The position numbers were made by a program, and so were the translations under genes. A stretch of 14,064 bases of DNA, taken from contig VGMK01000033.1 of the NCBI GenBank assembly GCA_016866375.1, positions 1 through 14,064 of the forward strand, read 5' to 3'. Each line of letters opens with the position of its first letter. Positions within the stretch are counted from its first letter, which is position 1. The notes under the pieces are model-generated. The model did no database searches. It was not told the origin of the DNA and saw only the letters and a program-made list of their open reading frames with translations. Of the stretch, positions 1-7,342 are shown one piece after another. This stretch comes from Bacteroidota bacterium. GTDB taxonomy: Bacteria > Bacteroidota > Bacteroidia > Flavobacteriales_D > Crocinitomicaceae.

Positions 1-530
1 GCGGTGATTTTCTACGATTACATCCGGACACCTATTTTCCGAATGTAAATTTTTCGGTAGTTGGAAATTTTCCTTACAACATTTCGTCTCAAATTCTCTT
101 CAAGTGCTTAGAATTTCGCAACCGTATTCCTGAAATAATGGGCATGTTTCAGAAGGAGGTTGCGGTACGCGTAGCAGAAAAGCCAGGCTCCAAGGAATAT
201 GGTATCACCAGCGTGCTCTTACAAGCCTTTTACGATATTGAGTATTGTTTCACTGTGGATGAACACGTATTTTCTCCACCTCCAAAGGTTAAATCGGGTG
301 TAATTCGCTGTACCCGAAACAACAGGGAGTCTCTTTCCTGTGACGAAAGATTATTTTTTCAAGTGGTAAAAATGGCCTTTAACCAGCGCAGAAAAACATT
401 GCGCAATTCACTGAACCAATTACTGTCGGCACACGAGTTACCAAGCAAATTTCAACAGGAAAGACCGGAACAATTGAGTGTCGAAGACTTTGAGGAACTC
501 ACATTATTTATTGAGTCTATCAGGGGGTAA
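1..530 (+). CDS. rsmA: 16S rRNA (adenine(1518)-N(6)/adenine(1519)-N(6))-dimethyltransferase RsmA, 3' part
   Basis: The gene is cut by the left edge; the reading frame is open from base 3, so the ATG at 138 is internal and not the start. RsmA (KsgA) uses S-adenosylmethionine to dimethylate two adjacent adenines near the 3' end of 16S rRNA during small-subunit maturation. Seen in the sequence: the N-F-P-Y catalytic motif at 66-77 (family consensus NLPY), followed by N-I-S-S; then the hallmark F-S-P-P-P-K-V-K-S at about 279-305; then the C-terminal helical block with F-N-Q-R-R-K-T-L-R at about 378-404. The N-terminal SAM-binding motifs lie outside the window. The gene ends with TAA at 528-530 and overlaps the convergent MORN-repeat gene by 11 bp. 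No disruption is visible in the part present. Confidence 0.95.
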   Translation, partial: GDFLRLHPDTYFPNVNFSVVGNFPYNISSQILFKCLEFRNRIPEIMGMFQKEVAVRVAEKPGSKEYGITSVLLQAFYDIEYCFTVDEHVFSPPPKVKSGVIRCTRNNRESLSCDERLFFQVVKMAFNQRRKTLRNSLNQLLSAHELPSKFQQERPEQLSVEDFEELTLFIESIRG

Positions 531-2235
531 AAATATCACCTTCATTCTTAGGTGTTAGCTCGATTCCCTTTTTAAAGAGTTTACGAACGCTCTCTTTTCC
601 GCGATTGTCATAGATGATAAGCCAGCCGTGTTTCAGACCGTTTTTATAATTTGTCTCGAAATGTAAATTGCCACGTTTGCCAAATTGCTTCATGGTGCCG
701 TGTAGTTTGCCTTTTTTATAAGAAGAAATCACGGTGGGGATTATACCGCCGGGATAATAATCTATCCATACGCCATGTTTCAATCCGTTTTTATACTTCC
801 CTTTCGCTTTAACGGTATAGTCTAATTGAGAATATGCTAAAAAGGTTCCGTGAAGCTCACTGAGCTTTTCTCGCATACCCAATACAGCAATACCTTTTGA
901 GTAATTTTTTCGTTTAATGATTTTGTAGTTACTGATTTGCATCAATCGGCCGTTGTCATAATATTCTTTCCATTCTTTAACTCTCAGGCCATCTTTATAC
1001 CATCCTTGAACTGTTTGAATATTATTTGGATTATTGGATACCCAAGGTCCATTTAATTTACCTGCTTCAAAAGTGGTTATATTCTTTACGACTCCACTCT
1101 CCCAATAATTTTTCCATTGTCCGATTTCTTGTCCATACTTATAATCCCCCTCCATCAAAAGAGTGCCGTCTTCGTACCACGTTTTCCAATTTCCCTCTTT
1201 TAGGTCGTCCACGTAATTCCCTATTCTGTAATTTTGTCCGTTTTCATAGAAATAATGCCATTTACCCGTTTTTTTTCCTTTATCAAAGGTTGCCTCGTAG
1301 GATATCCCGCCGTTCGGAAAATAATACACCCAATTCTTGTGTTGTTTATCTGCATCGAAAGCTCCTGTAATTTCGGGCTTCCCATCAGGAAAATTCCAAT
1401 ACCAGTCTCCTATTTTGAGGCCCATTAGATATTGCCCCTTCGTATTTAGGAGCGTGTCGTTATAAAAAACTTCGTAAATGCCGTCCAAGGAATCATTTTT
1501 AAATTGCATGTGTTTTTCTAACTTCCCCTCAGAAGAATAAAAAAACCAATCTCCTTCCTTTTTACCAAGGTTAAAAACACCCTTGACAGAAATAAGGCCA
1601 TTTGCGGTTCTTTCTTCAAAGTCCCCTGTCTTTAGGCCTCGCGTATATGTGTATTTTTCTTTTGCTCTTCCCGAGCTGTAGTATGAATTTAAATACCCTT
1701 TTCCATCTATTACTGTTTGTTTATGAAGCGAGTCAGCCTCCCAATGTTGCATGAGGTAAGTCGTATCATTTTCAACGCTCTCGATAGATTTTTGCCTACC
1801 ATCCGAATAAAAATACTCCCACTTGCCTTCGGGGCTACCTAATTCGTAATTACCTGAAATCAATAACTTACCGCTTTCATCGTACTCTTTAAAAATGCTA
1901 TCAGGGACGTTAAATGTAAAGTAAACTAATGTTTTTATATTACCATTGGGGTGGTATGTCAGTTGTTTTCCATGAATTCTATTTCGGTAATACATGCGGT
2001 CCTCCTCCAATTTGCCTTCAAATGAATAAAAAGACCATTTTCCATGTTTTTCGGTTTTATTTAAAATGAATTTTTCCTCATTAACATAATAAGAGCCTGT
2101 TGCCTGCAGTTTTTTATTTCCTGAATCCCAATAAATTCGGACCTTTTGACCTAAATTTTCTTTTTCTACCTTTTGGGAAAAGGAATTTAAAAAATAGAAA
2201 AACGCAAGAAAACTGGTTAAAATTAATGATTTCAT
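520..2235 (-). CDS. Exported MORN/YwqK-type repeat protein
   Basis: A 571-residue protein that begins with a signal peptide: a Lys after Met, then about 16 hydrophobic residues, then a likely cleavage site near residue 21 after F-S-Q. Almost all the rest is a tandem array of roughly 18 divergent units of about 23 residues, each built on G-x-W-x-x-[YF]-[YF]-x-x-G-[KR] followed by a strand and Y-K-x-G-x-x-x-G. This is the MORN-variant repeat of COG2849 (the YwqK family). Many Bacteroidota have such secreted proteins of unknown role. Databases often label the family 'toxin-antitoxin system YwqK antitoxin', but nothing here supports that: there is no toxin gene nearby and the protein is exported. 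It lies 34 bp after the LysE-type gene on the same strand, so the two may be co-transcribed. Its 3' end overlaps rsmA tail to tail. Confidence 0.85.
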   Translation of the reverse strand: MKSLILTSFLAFFYFLNSFSQKVEKENLGQKVRIYWDSGNKKLQATGSYYVNEEKFILNKTEKHGKWSFYSFEGKLEEDRMYYRNRIHGKQLTYHPNGNIKTLVYFTFNVPDSIFKEYDESGKLLISGNYELGSPEGKWEYFYSDGRQKSIESVENDTTYLMQHWEADSLHKQTVIDGKGYLNSYYSSGRAKEKYTYTRGLKTGDFEERTANGLISVKGVFNLGKKEGDWFFYSSEGKLEKHMQFKNDSLDGIYEVFYNDTLLNTKGQYLMGLKIGDWYWNFPDGKPEITGAFDADKQHKNWVYYFPNGGISYEATFDKGKKTGKWHYFYENGQNYRIGNYVDDLKEGNWKTWYEDGTLLMEGDYKYGQEIGQWKNYWESGVVKNITTFEAGKLNGPWVSNNPNNIQTVQGWYKDGLRVKEWKEYYDNGRLMQISNYKIIKRKNYSKGIAVLGMREKLSELHGTFLAYSQLDYTVKAKGKYKNGLKHGVWIDYYPGGIIPTVISSYKKGKLHGTMKQFGKRGNLHFETNYKNGLKHGWLIIYDNRGKESVRKLFKKGIELTPKNEGDIFTP

Positions 2236-2269
2236 TTATTGATGAGTAAATCTTAAAATTTATGCATTG

Positions 2270-2908
2270 TTACATTATCCTTACCAAAAACTGAAAAATT
2301 AGAAATGAGCCAATAATAACAAAAACGATACCGACTAACTGATTTATTCTTTTTAAAAGGATGTTTGTCACTAAGGGCCGTAGACTCTTCGCTAGGACTA
2401 TTTTAATGAGGTCAATTATCATAAAGGTGATTATAATTAGCCCTAAAAATGAATATAATTCAAATTCTGAACTTGAATCAGTTAAGGTTTGAGCCAGAGT
2501 CACCACACTTAGCCAATAAAATACAATAAGTGGATTTGCCAAATTCAAGACAAACCCTTTTAAACTTAATAGTAAGTAATGTCTTACATGAATAATAATT
2601 TCATTCCCTTTTTTTGACATAATTTCCACCTTTTTGAAGAAATTGACAAAGCCAAATCCGATAAATATTATTCCCGTGATAAACCGAAAAAGTAATTTGT
2701 GATCCCCTTGGGCCAAGGAACTTAATTCCCAAAAAAACAGCAATGCACACACAATATAAAGTAAATCGCTGAGTAGAACCCCAAGATTAAAAGACAAGGC
2801 CGCACGAATACCTTTAGTAATACTTGTCTCCAGCAATGAAAAAAATATAGGCCCGGGTATCATACTTAATAAAAAACCGATACCAATTGCCTGGACATAA
2901 GTTTGCAT
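2270..2908 (-). CDS. LysE/RhtB-family amino-acid exporter
   Basis: A 212-residue, strongly hydrophobic inner-membrane protein with about six membrane segments. The first segment carries S-M-I-P-G-P, the family's characteristic Pro-Gly-Pro, and a second conserved stretch, F-N-L-G-V-L-L-S-D, matches the G-x-x-x-(G/S)-D signature of LysE/RhtB transporters. Members export basic amino acids, homoserine, threonine or similar metabolites by proton antiport; the substrate cannot be told from sequence. Length is normal for the family (about 200-215). I chose the ATG at 2908. A TTG at 2914 would add two residues, but TTG is the weaker choice and the ATG start already gives the normal N-terminus. The gene runs divergently from the small gene at 3027 and leads into the MORN-repeat gene 34 bp downstream. 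Confidence 0.9.
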   Translation of the reverse strand: MQTYVQAIGIGFLLSMIPGPIFFSLLETSITKGIRAALSFNLGVLLSDLLYIVCALLFFWELSSLAQGDHKLLFRFITGIIFIGFGFVNFFKKVEIMSKKGNEIIIHVRHYLLLSLKGFVLNLANPLIVFYWLSVVTLAQTLTDSSSEFELYSFLGLIIITFMIIDLIKIVLAKSLRPLVTNILLKRINQLVGIVFVIIGSFLIFQFLVRIM

Positions 2909-2996
2909 AATCAAAAATATACAGAATTTTCTTGCGGAAGAAAGCTATTTTTCATTCATCCCTTCATTTGAATGTTAATAATTACGTTAAACTGTT

Positions 2997-3004
2997 TACA
3001 TTTG
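2997..3004 (+). promoter_or_regulatory. Bacteroidota -7 box upstream of the 3027 gene
   Basis: TACATTTG is an exact match to TAnnTTTG. A weak -33-like GTTA lies at 2974-2977, 19 bp upstream. The box ends 22 bp before the ATG at 3027, which would give a leader of roughly 15 nt. The surrounding 10-mer TTACATTTGT recurs exactly in front of the gene at 13818. Inferred from consensus only. Confidence 0.5.
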
Positions 3005-3026
3005 TACGAATAAACTTATTTCTTTC

Positions 3027-3386
3027 ATGAAAACAATTACCGCAAACAACAGATTGGACGAAATTATCTCTAAAGTTGAAAAGAGTGGATTTAAAGCTCC
3101 GAATTTAATTAGTGATTTAAAATCACTTCGCGAATTGGCATTACAAGAACAAGATCCTCTTGTGGTGAAAGTCCTCCGATTGACATATGAATTCATAGAA
3201 GAAAATAAGACCTTTGACATACAAGCTCAATATGAAGAGGATGAAGAGGGAAACGAATATCCGATTGAAATTGAAGCGAAAGAAAATTTTTTATACCTTT
3301 TAAAGCTTCTCAAAAGCGCGGAACAAAGAGTAAATCGAGAAGAAATTAAGGACTACCGGAATGCTCTGAAAGCCGAACTGTATTGA
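3027..3386 (+). CDS. Hypothetical small acidic helical protein
   Basis: A 119-residue protein that I do not recognise. It has no signal peptide, membrane segment or cysteine, and appears mainly alpha-helical. An acidic segment rich in Glu and Asp lies at about residues 69-85, and a Leu/Lys-rich helix (around F-L-Y-L-L-K-L-L-K) follows. It is probably a soluble cytoplasmic protein. The ATG at 3027 is supported by a TAnnTTTG box 22 bp upstream. The gene stands alone: it diverges from the LysE-type gene and converges on the nuclease gene with a 30-bp gap and no clear terminator hairpin. Sensible codon use, the promoter and the lack of a competing frame make it credible as a gene. Its function is unknown. 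Confidence 0.75.
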   Translation: MKTITANNRLDEIISKVEKSGFKAPNLISDLKSLRELALQEQDPLVVKVLRLTYEFIEENKTFDIQAQYEEDEEGNEYPIEIEAKENFLYLLKLLKSAEQRVNREEIKDYRNALKAELY

Positions 3387-3416
3387 GCGGAATTCCAAAT
3401 TTCACTGAAATAACCT

Positions 3417-6206
3417 TTAATCACAGAATTTACAATACAAAGAAGAACTGGCATGTGAGAATTCAATGCTTTTGTCAATCATTTCTGAGTAGACTTTTCT
3501 TATAAATTCTTTTGCTTCGTTCGTAATTTCCTCAATACCTTGGCCCTTATCTCCTTGAAGTGGTAAATTCAACGAAGGTTCTAGTAAAGAGCAGATCTTA
3601 ATTTCCTTAGGAAAAAATCCATATTCGTCATTGAACATAAGCGCGTAAAAGGATAATTGAACGGCATGTTTTGTTTTTTGAAAATTCATTTGGTGATCAC
3701 TTTTATTTGTCTTCAAGCAAACATCGTCAAAGTAAACTTTACCTGATTTATAATCTAATAAGCGATAATCTTCGCCTATCTTATCTATTCGATCAATAAA
3801 TCCTCCAATTTTTATTGTTTTCATTGCACCGTCTACTTCCAGTTGAAAAGATGTTTCCAATCCTGCCTCCAATCTTTCAATGAATAGGGGTTGGTTTAAT
3901 TTTTTAATAAATTCTTTTTCTGCATGTAAGAATTTAAGTGTCATTTCATTGGCAACTCTGTAGCTCAGCGCATTCTTTCCCCTTTTAAAAAGGGTTTCAT
4001 CCTTGTCAAAGTAGGACAGAAATTCATTATAAAGTGTTCCCTGGTATTTTATTAACATATCGTCTATAACTTCACAAGTCACTCTTGGGGGATTAACACA
4101 TTGGATTTGACCATTTTTATCATATTTTGCATAGGGCAGATACAATTTTTCTAAGGTATTGTGAATCAAAGTCCCAAAAGTATTCGTTTCAATATCCTCT
4201 TCTACATTTTTTTCCTCCCCAAATTGAAGGATATATTTGTAGTAAAAGTCCAAAGGGCAGGTTAAATATCTATTAATGCCCGATGCGGAAATGGAAGAGG
4301 AAAAATATTTATCAATTTTATTTAGGATAAAAGGAGTCTTGACAATAAGTCCACCATCTGATTTAGTGATATTTTCTATTGGAATTGCATAGAGCTCATG
4401 ACGTAAATTTATATTTTTATTTGCTGCACACAATTCCAATTCCAATTGGAGTAGATATCGACTCTTTTCATGGCTGGCCAATTGATCTGAGGTACTTGAA
4501 AAAGTTGCCGTTACATGTTGCGCATGGTGCAATAATCTGTAAAAGTGATGCGCAGAAACTCCCTGTTTTTCTTTAATAGAAGGTAAACCTAGCAATCCTC
4601 TCAAATCCATTGGGATTAGTGACTTAAAGGCATATGCGTTTGGGATATTCCCCTCGTTGAATCCAATGATTAAAACTCTTTTGAAATCGAGTAATCGCGT
4701 TTCAAGAATCCCCATGATTTGTAACCCTTTCGTAGGATTTCCGAAGTAGGATAATTTACCTGCACTCCAATGCTGAAAAAGAAGATTTTGAAAACTGTTG
4801 AGGTTCATCACAGGAAGACCTTCCTCAACTATCTTGTAAAAAGTATAAATCTGGTTGTCGAATACCAACAAACAATTTAGCTCAAATTCCTTCTCCCTTG
4901 GGATTAATTCAATAATTTTCTTTGTGACTCGACGAATTATATTAATTGCGTTTAACCAATCATCATTCCAATCCGTTGTCAACATCCCGAGAATTTCATT
5001 CAGGCGCTCTGAAATTTGAATTGAAGCGACATTTTGAAAAACTTTATTTTTTTGAGCCGTTTTAAACTCAATCACTGCCATATTTTCTTTTTCAACTACT
5101 GAGGCAGCAGCACCTATGAAAACATGATGAAAGAAACTCATTAAATCCGAGTGGTAGATGGCCTGAGTGCGGTATCTTTTCTTATTTTCTTGAATTGAAA
5201 AGAGTAATTCTATCCAAGATTTTATAGGGGTTTGAGACAGTGATAGCCCCAGGGTTATATTGGCATTTCCCACATTCGAAGGAATATTTTGAACAACCGA
5301 GGACAATAATGATTCATCGGCCAAAACAACGACGGTCTCCTCCAACTCTGAGCTTGATAGTCTTGCGAGTTCTGCAGCTAAAACTTTTACTTGCCCTGTT
5401 TTTTGAGGACATTCAACAATCCTCAAATTGATGGCTTCCTTTGAAATTTTATCAATTGTGTGGGAGGGATTCGATAGTTGTAGGAACTCGAGAGCTTTCC
5501 TTAAAAAATATCCTGCTTCATGAAATTCATCTTCCAAATAATAAATATCAGCATCAATAATAAAAAGTGCTTGACCTCTCGACTGTAATTTTCTAATTAT
5601 TTTTAACTCTGCGGTACTTAAGGCGTTGAACCCGGCAAAAATAAAAAATTGAGATTCAGGAAGTATATCTTTTTCAGCCAGTTCTCTATACGCAGAAAAT
5701 AAAGTAGTGTATTTTTTTTCTTCAAGTTTCAGGAATAATTTTTCGTGATAAAGCGGTAATTTTTCCCAAAATTTTAAAAACTTGTATTGTAACTCAGAGA
5801 TTTTATTCTCATCGACATTCCATGCTTCTAATTCCTTTATACTAAAAAGGTTCTGGAAAACATCTTTTGTATTTAAAAGCTGCCGGTCAATTTCCTCAAA
5901 ATCATTAAGCACAATTGGCGCCCATTTTGAAAATTCTTCAAAAGTTTCAGGAGTATTTTCTAATTCCAGATGAACCTCATAGAGCAGAAGGAGAAGTCGT
6001 GTATTGTCAATGCAATGAGGAAAAATTGATTGCACCCACAGGTCAATGGAAAACATATTTGGCGAAAAAATAGGTTTTCCGTAGGCTCTTACAAGAGCAT
6101 TTGAAAGGTACTTTATAGCACGTTGTGATGGTAAAATGATTGTGATATCCTGCAAATCCTCAGGGCGATTCTTAATCGTTTGCGCTATTTTGTCTATGAA
6201 CAGCAT
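3417..6206 (-). CDS. AddB-like PD-(D/E)XK nuclease (helicase-nuclease subunit B family)
   Basis: A 929-residue protein resembling the AddB/RexB subunit of double-strand-break resection enzymes. The C-terminal RecB-type nuclease is complete: Cys650 in T-C-P-L-D-F-Y-Y; His682 in G-T-L-I-H; Asp805 in G-F-I-D-R-I-D; Asp818 and Lys820 in L-D-Y-K-S-G; and the Gln850-x3-Tyr854 motif. The N-terminus opens with I-I-L-P-S-Q-R-A, as I recall for Bacteroidota AddB-like proteins, and has no Walker A motif, so ATP hydrolysis by this subunit is unlikely. It ends with Cys925-x2-Cys928-Asp and then stops. The classical AddB iron-sulfur cluster uses one early cysteine and C-x2-C-x5-C, so the last cysteine position is absent. 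Its start codon overlaps the stop of the upstream ATPase gene as TAATG, which suggests translational coupling. No AddA-like helicase gene is in the window. At about 930 residues it is shorter than Firmicutes AddB (about 1160). Confidence 0.85.
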   Translation of the reverse strand: MLFIDKIAQTIKNRPEDLQDITIILPSQRAIKYLSNALVRAYGKPIFSPNMFSIDLWVQSIFPHCIDNTRLLLLLYEVHLELENTPETFEEFSKWAPIVLNDFEEIDRQLLNTKDVFQNLFSIKELEAWNVDENKISELQYKFLKFWEKLPLYHEKLFLKLEEKKYTTLFSAYRELAEKDILPESQFFIFAGFNALSTAELKIIRKLQSRGQALFIIDADIYYLEDEFHEAGYFLRKALEFLQLSNPSHTIDKISKEAINLRIVECPQKTGQVKVLAAELARLSSSELEETVVVLADESLLSSVVQNIPSNVGNANITLGLSLSQTPIKSWIELLFSIQENKKRYRTQAIYHSDLMSFFHHVFIGAAASVVEKENMAVIEFKTAQKNKVFQNVASIQISERLNEILGMLTTDWNDDWLNAINIIRRVTKKIIELIPREKEFELNCLLVFDNQIYTFYKIVEEGLPVMNLNSFQNLLFQHWSAGKLSYFGNPTKGLQIMGILETRLLDFKRVLIIGFNEGNIPNAYAFKSLIPMDLRGLLGLPSIKEKQGVSAHHFYRLLHHAQHVTATFSSTSDQLASHEKSRYLLQLELELCAANKNINLRHELYAIPIENITKSDGGLIVKTPFILNKIDKYFSSSISASGINRYLTCPLDFYYKYILQFGEEKNVEEDIETNTFGTLIHNTLEKLYLPYAKYDKNGQIQCVNPPRVTCEVIDDMLIKYQGTLYNEFLSYFDKDETLFKRGKNALSYRVANEMTLKFLHAEKEFIKKLNQPLFIERLEAGLETSFQLEVDGAMKTIKIGGFIDRIDKIGEDYRLLDYKSGKVYFDDVCLKTNKSDHQMNFQKTKHAVQLSFYALMFNDEYGFFPKEIKICSLLEPSLNLPLQGDKGQGIEEITNEAKEFIRKVYSEMIDKSIEFSHASSSLYCKFCD

Positions 6207-7336
6207 TATTTTCTGGCTAAAAAACTTAGGTAATTATTACGATGAATACTTTTAAAGATAACATTTGGGTAATAATTGGCAAATAAAGTAGGTTTTTTTG
6301 CTAATTTTTTCTTGCTCCATGAACAACGTATGGCAAAAAACGCATTGTCTTGAATCTCGATGAGGTCTACAAATTGTCTCGTGTGTGATTTCCAAAAATA
6401 AAACGCTGGTATTTTTTGGTTGGTTTTAATCCATTTAAATCGTTCCGAAATTAACCAATTTTTCCAAAGAATTTCTTTATCGAAACGATCTTCAAAAGGT
6501 GTGAAATTACTAATTAGGGCATTTCGGATTCCATTATCAATAAAATAAACAACGTGTTGTTTCTTTATTTCATACCTGTTATCGTTGAACATAGCCGGTA
6601 AAACAATTAGCAAGTGTGCTGCTTGAAATAAGGAGATGTAGCGATCAACTGTTTCATTGTCTAATTCCACACTTTCAGCCAACTCGTTGAATGAAATACC
6701 CTCACCAACTTTTAAAGCGAGCAACTGTAAAAGGCGAAACAAGGGCTTTTTCTTATTAATACGCTCGAAAGCTCCCAGTTGATGGAGAAGTATTTGTTCC
6801 ATTTTTTGAGTGAGCACTTCAGAATAGTATCCCCGATCTTCATCGAACGTTGAAAACATATTTCCAAAAACTAAACGATTCTCTAAATTTTTTTCCTCTT
6901 GTACCATGCCATGCTCCATGGTTCTTTCGTAGTAGGTTTTCGGAGAAAAATAGAAAGACAAACCTTCCCATCTTATCGCTTCCGTAAACTCATCGTTCAT
7001 ACCTGTCCTAAATGAAGTTGTGAGAACAAGTGTAGTCTTAATTTCTTGACTTAAGGACAACTTTATAAGGTGTTGTAGCGACTTGAAATATTGTACGTCT
7101 TTTAACACATAGGCTGGATTTTGATTAAAATACCAGGTCATTTCTGCCAAGGTAAGCTCATTAAATTTATTTCGGACAAGTTTTGAGCGAAAATCAATCG
7201 TTTCAAAATCAAAACCTATATCGTGGATTGCTTGCTCAGCGTAAGTAGACTTTCCGCATCCGAAAGGACCTTCCAACCAAATTATTTTGTTCGTTCTTAA
7301 TTTTGCCGCGAAAAGGGAATCGTAGATACGCGACAT
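6206..7336 (-). CDS. AAA ATPase of the AAA_14/DUF4143 type, divergent
   Basis: A 376-residue soluble protein. An N-terminal P-loop is clear: Walker A at residues 23-31 (G-P-F-G-C-G-K-S-T). The expected Walker B region reads Y-V-L-K-D-V-Q (76-82) where COG1373 relatives usually have hhhLDE-x-Q, so the acidic pair is altered to Lys-Asp. Residues about 216-247 form the winged-helix-like segment (F-N-E-L-A...T-V-D-R-Y) typical of these ATPases. Y-F-I-D-N-G-I-R-N-A-L (264-274) is the DUF4143 signature. The C-terminal W-K-S-x3-F-V-D segment (315-324) resembles the W-R-x...E-V-D strand of a PD-(D/E)XK-like fold but has lost the Glu. The family's biological role is poorly defined. The gene starts 6 bp after the GumN-family gene ends and overlaps the AddB-like gene by 1 bp. 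ATP binding looks likely; hydrolysis is uncertain. Confidence 0.82.
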   Translation of the reverse strand: MSRIYDSLFAAKLRTNKIIWLEGPFGCGKSTYAEQAIHDIGFDFETIDFRSKLVRNKFNELTLAEMTWYFNQNPAYVLKDVQYFKSLQHLIKLSLSQEIKTTLVLTTSFRTGMNDEFTEAIRWEGLSFYFSPKTYYERTMEHGMVQEEKNLENRLVFGNMFSTFDEDRGYYSEVLTQKMEQILLHQLGAFERINKKKPLFRLLQLLALKVGEGISFNELAESVELDNETVDRYISLFQAAHLLIVLPAMFNDNRYEIKKQHVVYFIDNGIRNALISNFTPFEDRFDKEILWKNWLISERFKWIKTNQKIPAFYFWKSHTRQFVDLIEIQDNAFFAIRCSWSKKKLAKKPTLFANYYPNVIFKSIHRNNYLSFLARK

Positions 7337-7342
7337 TGACAG

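Noticed and set aside
574..597. AAAGAG ... CTCTTT hairpin near the end of the MORN gene as a terminator
   Set aside because: Its 6-bp A/T-rich arms with a 12-nt loop lie inside coding sequence, and the T-run is short. Chance pairing is likely.
1026..1428. Two open frames on the + strand inside the MORN-repeat gene
   Set aside because: They lie antisense to a clear repeat protein, have no family-like sequence, and are explained as shadows of the repeated coding pattern.
520..2235. Toxin-antitoxin system suggested by the YwqK family name
   Set aside because: The protein is exported and no toxin-like gene is adjacent; the family label is historical.
2912..2919. TATTTTTG on the minus strand as a promoter for the LysE-type gene
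   Set aside because: It ends only 3 bp before the ATG, so transcription would begin inside the coding sequence, and no -33 element is seen. No later start codon would preserve the family's N-terminus.
2996..3220. Minus-strand open frame opposite the 3027 gene
   Set aside because: It competes with a frame that has a TAnnTTTG promoter box and a protein-like composition. The antisense frame overlaps that promoter and has no support of its own.
3387..3416. GGAATTCC palindrome between the convergent 3027 and nuclease genes as a terminator
   Set aside because: It has no loop and no T-tract; it is just an 8-bp palindrome.
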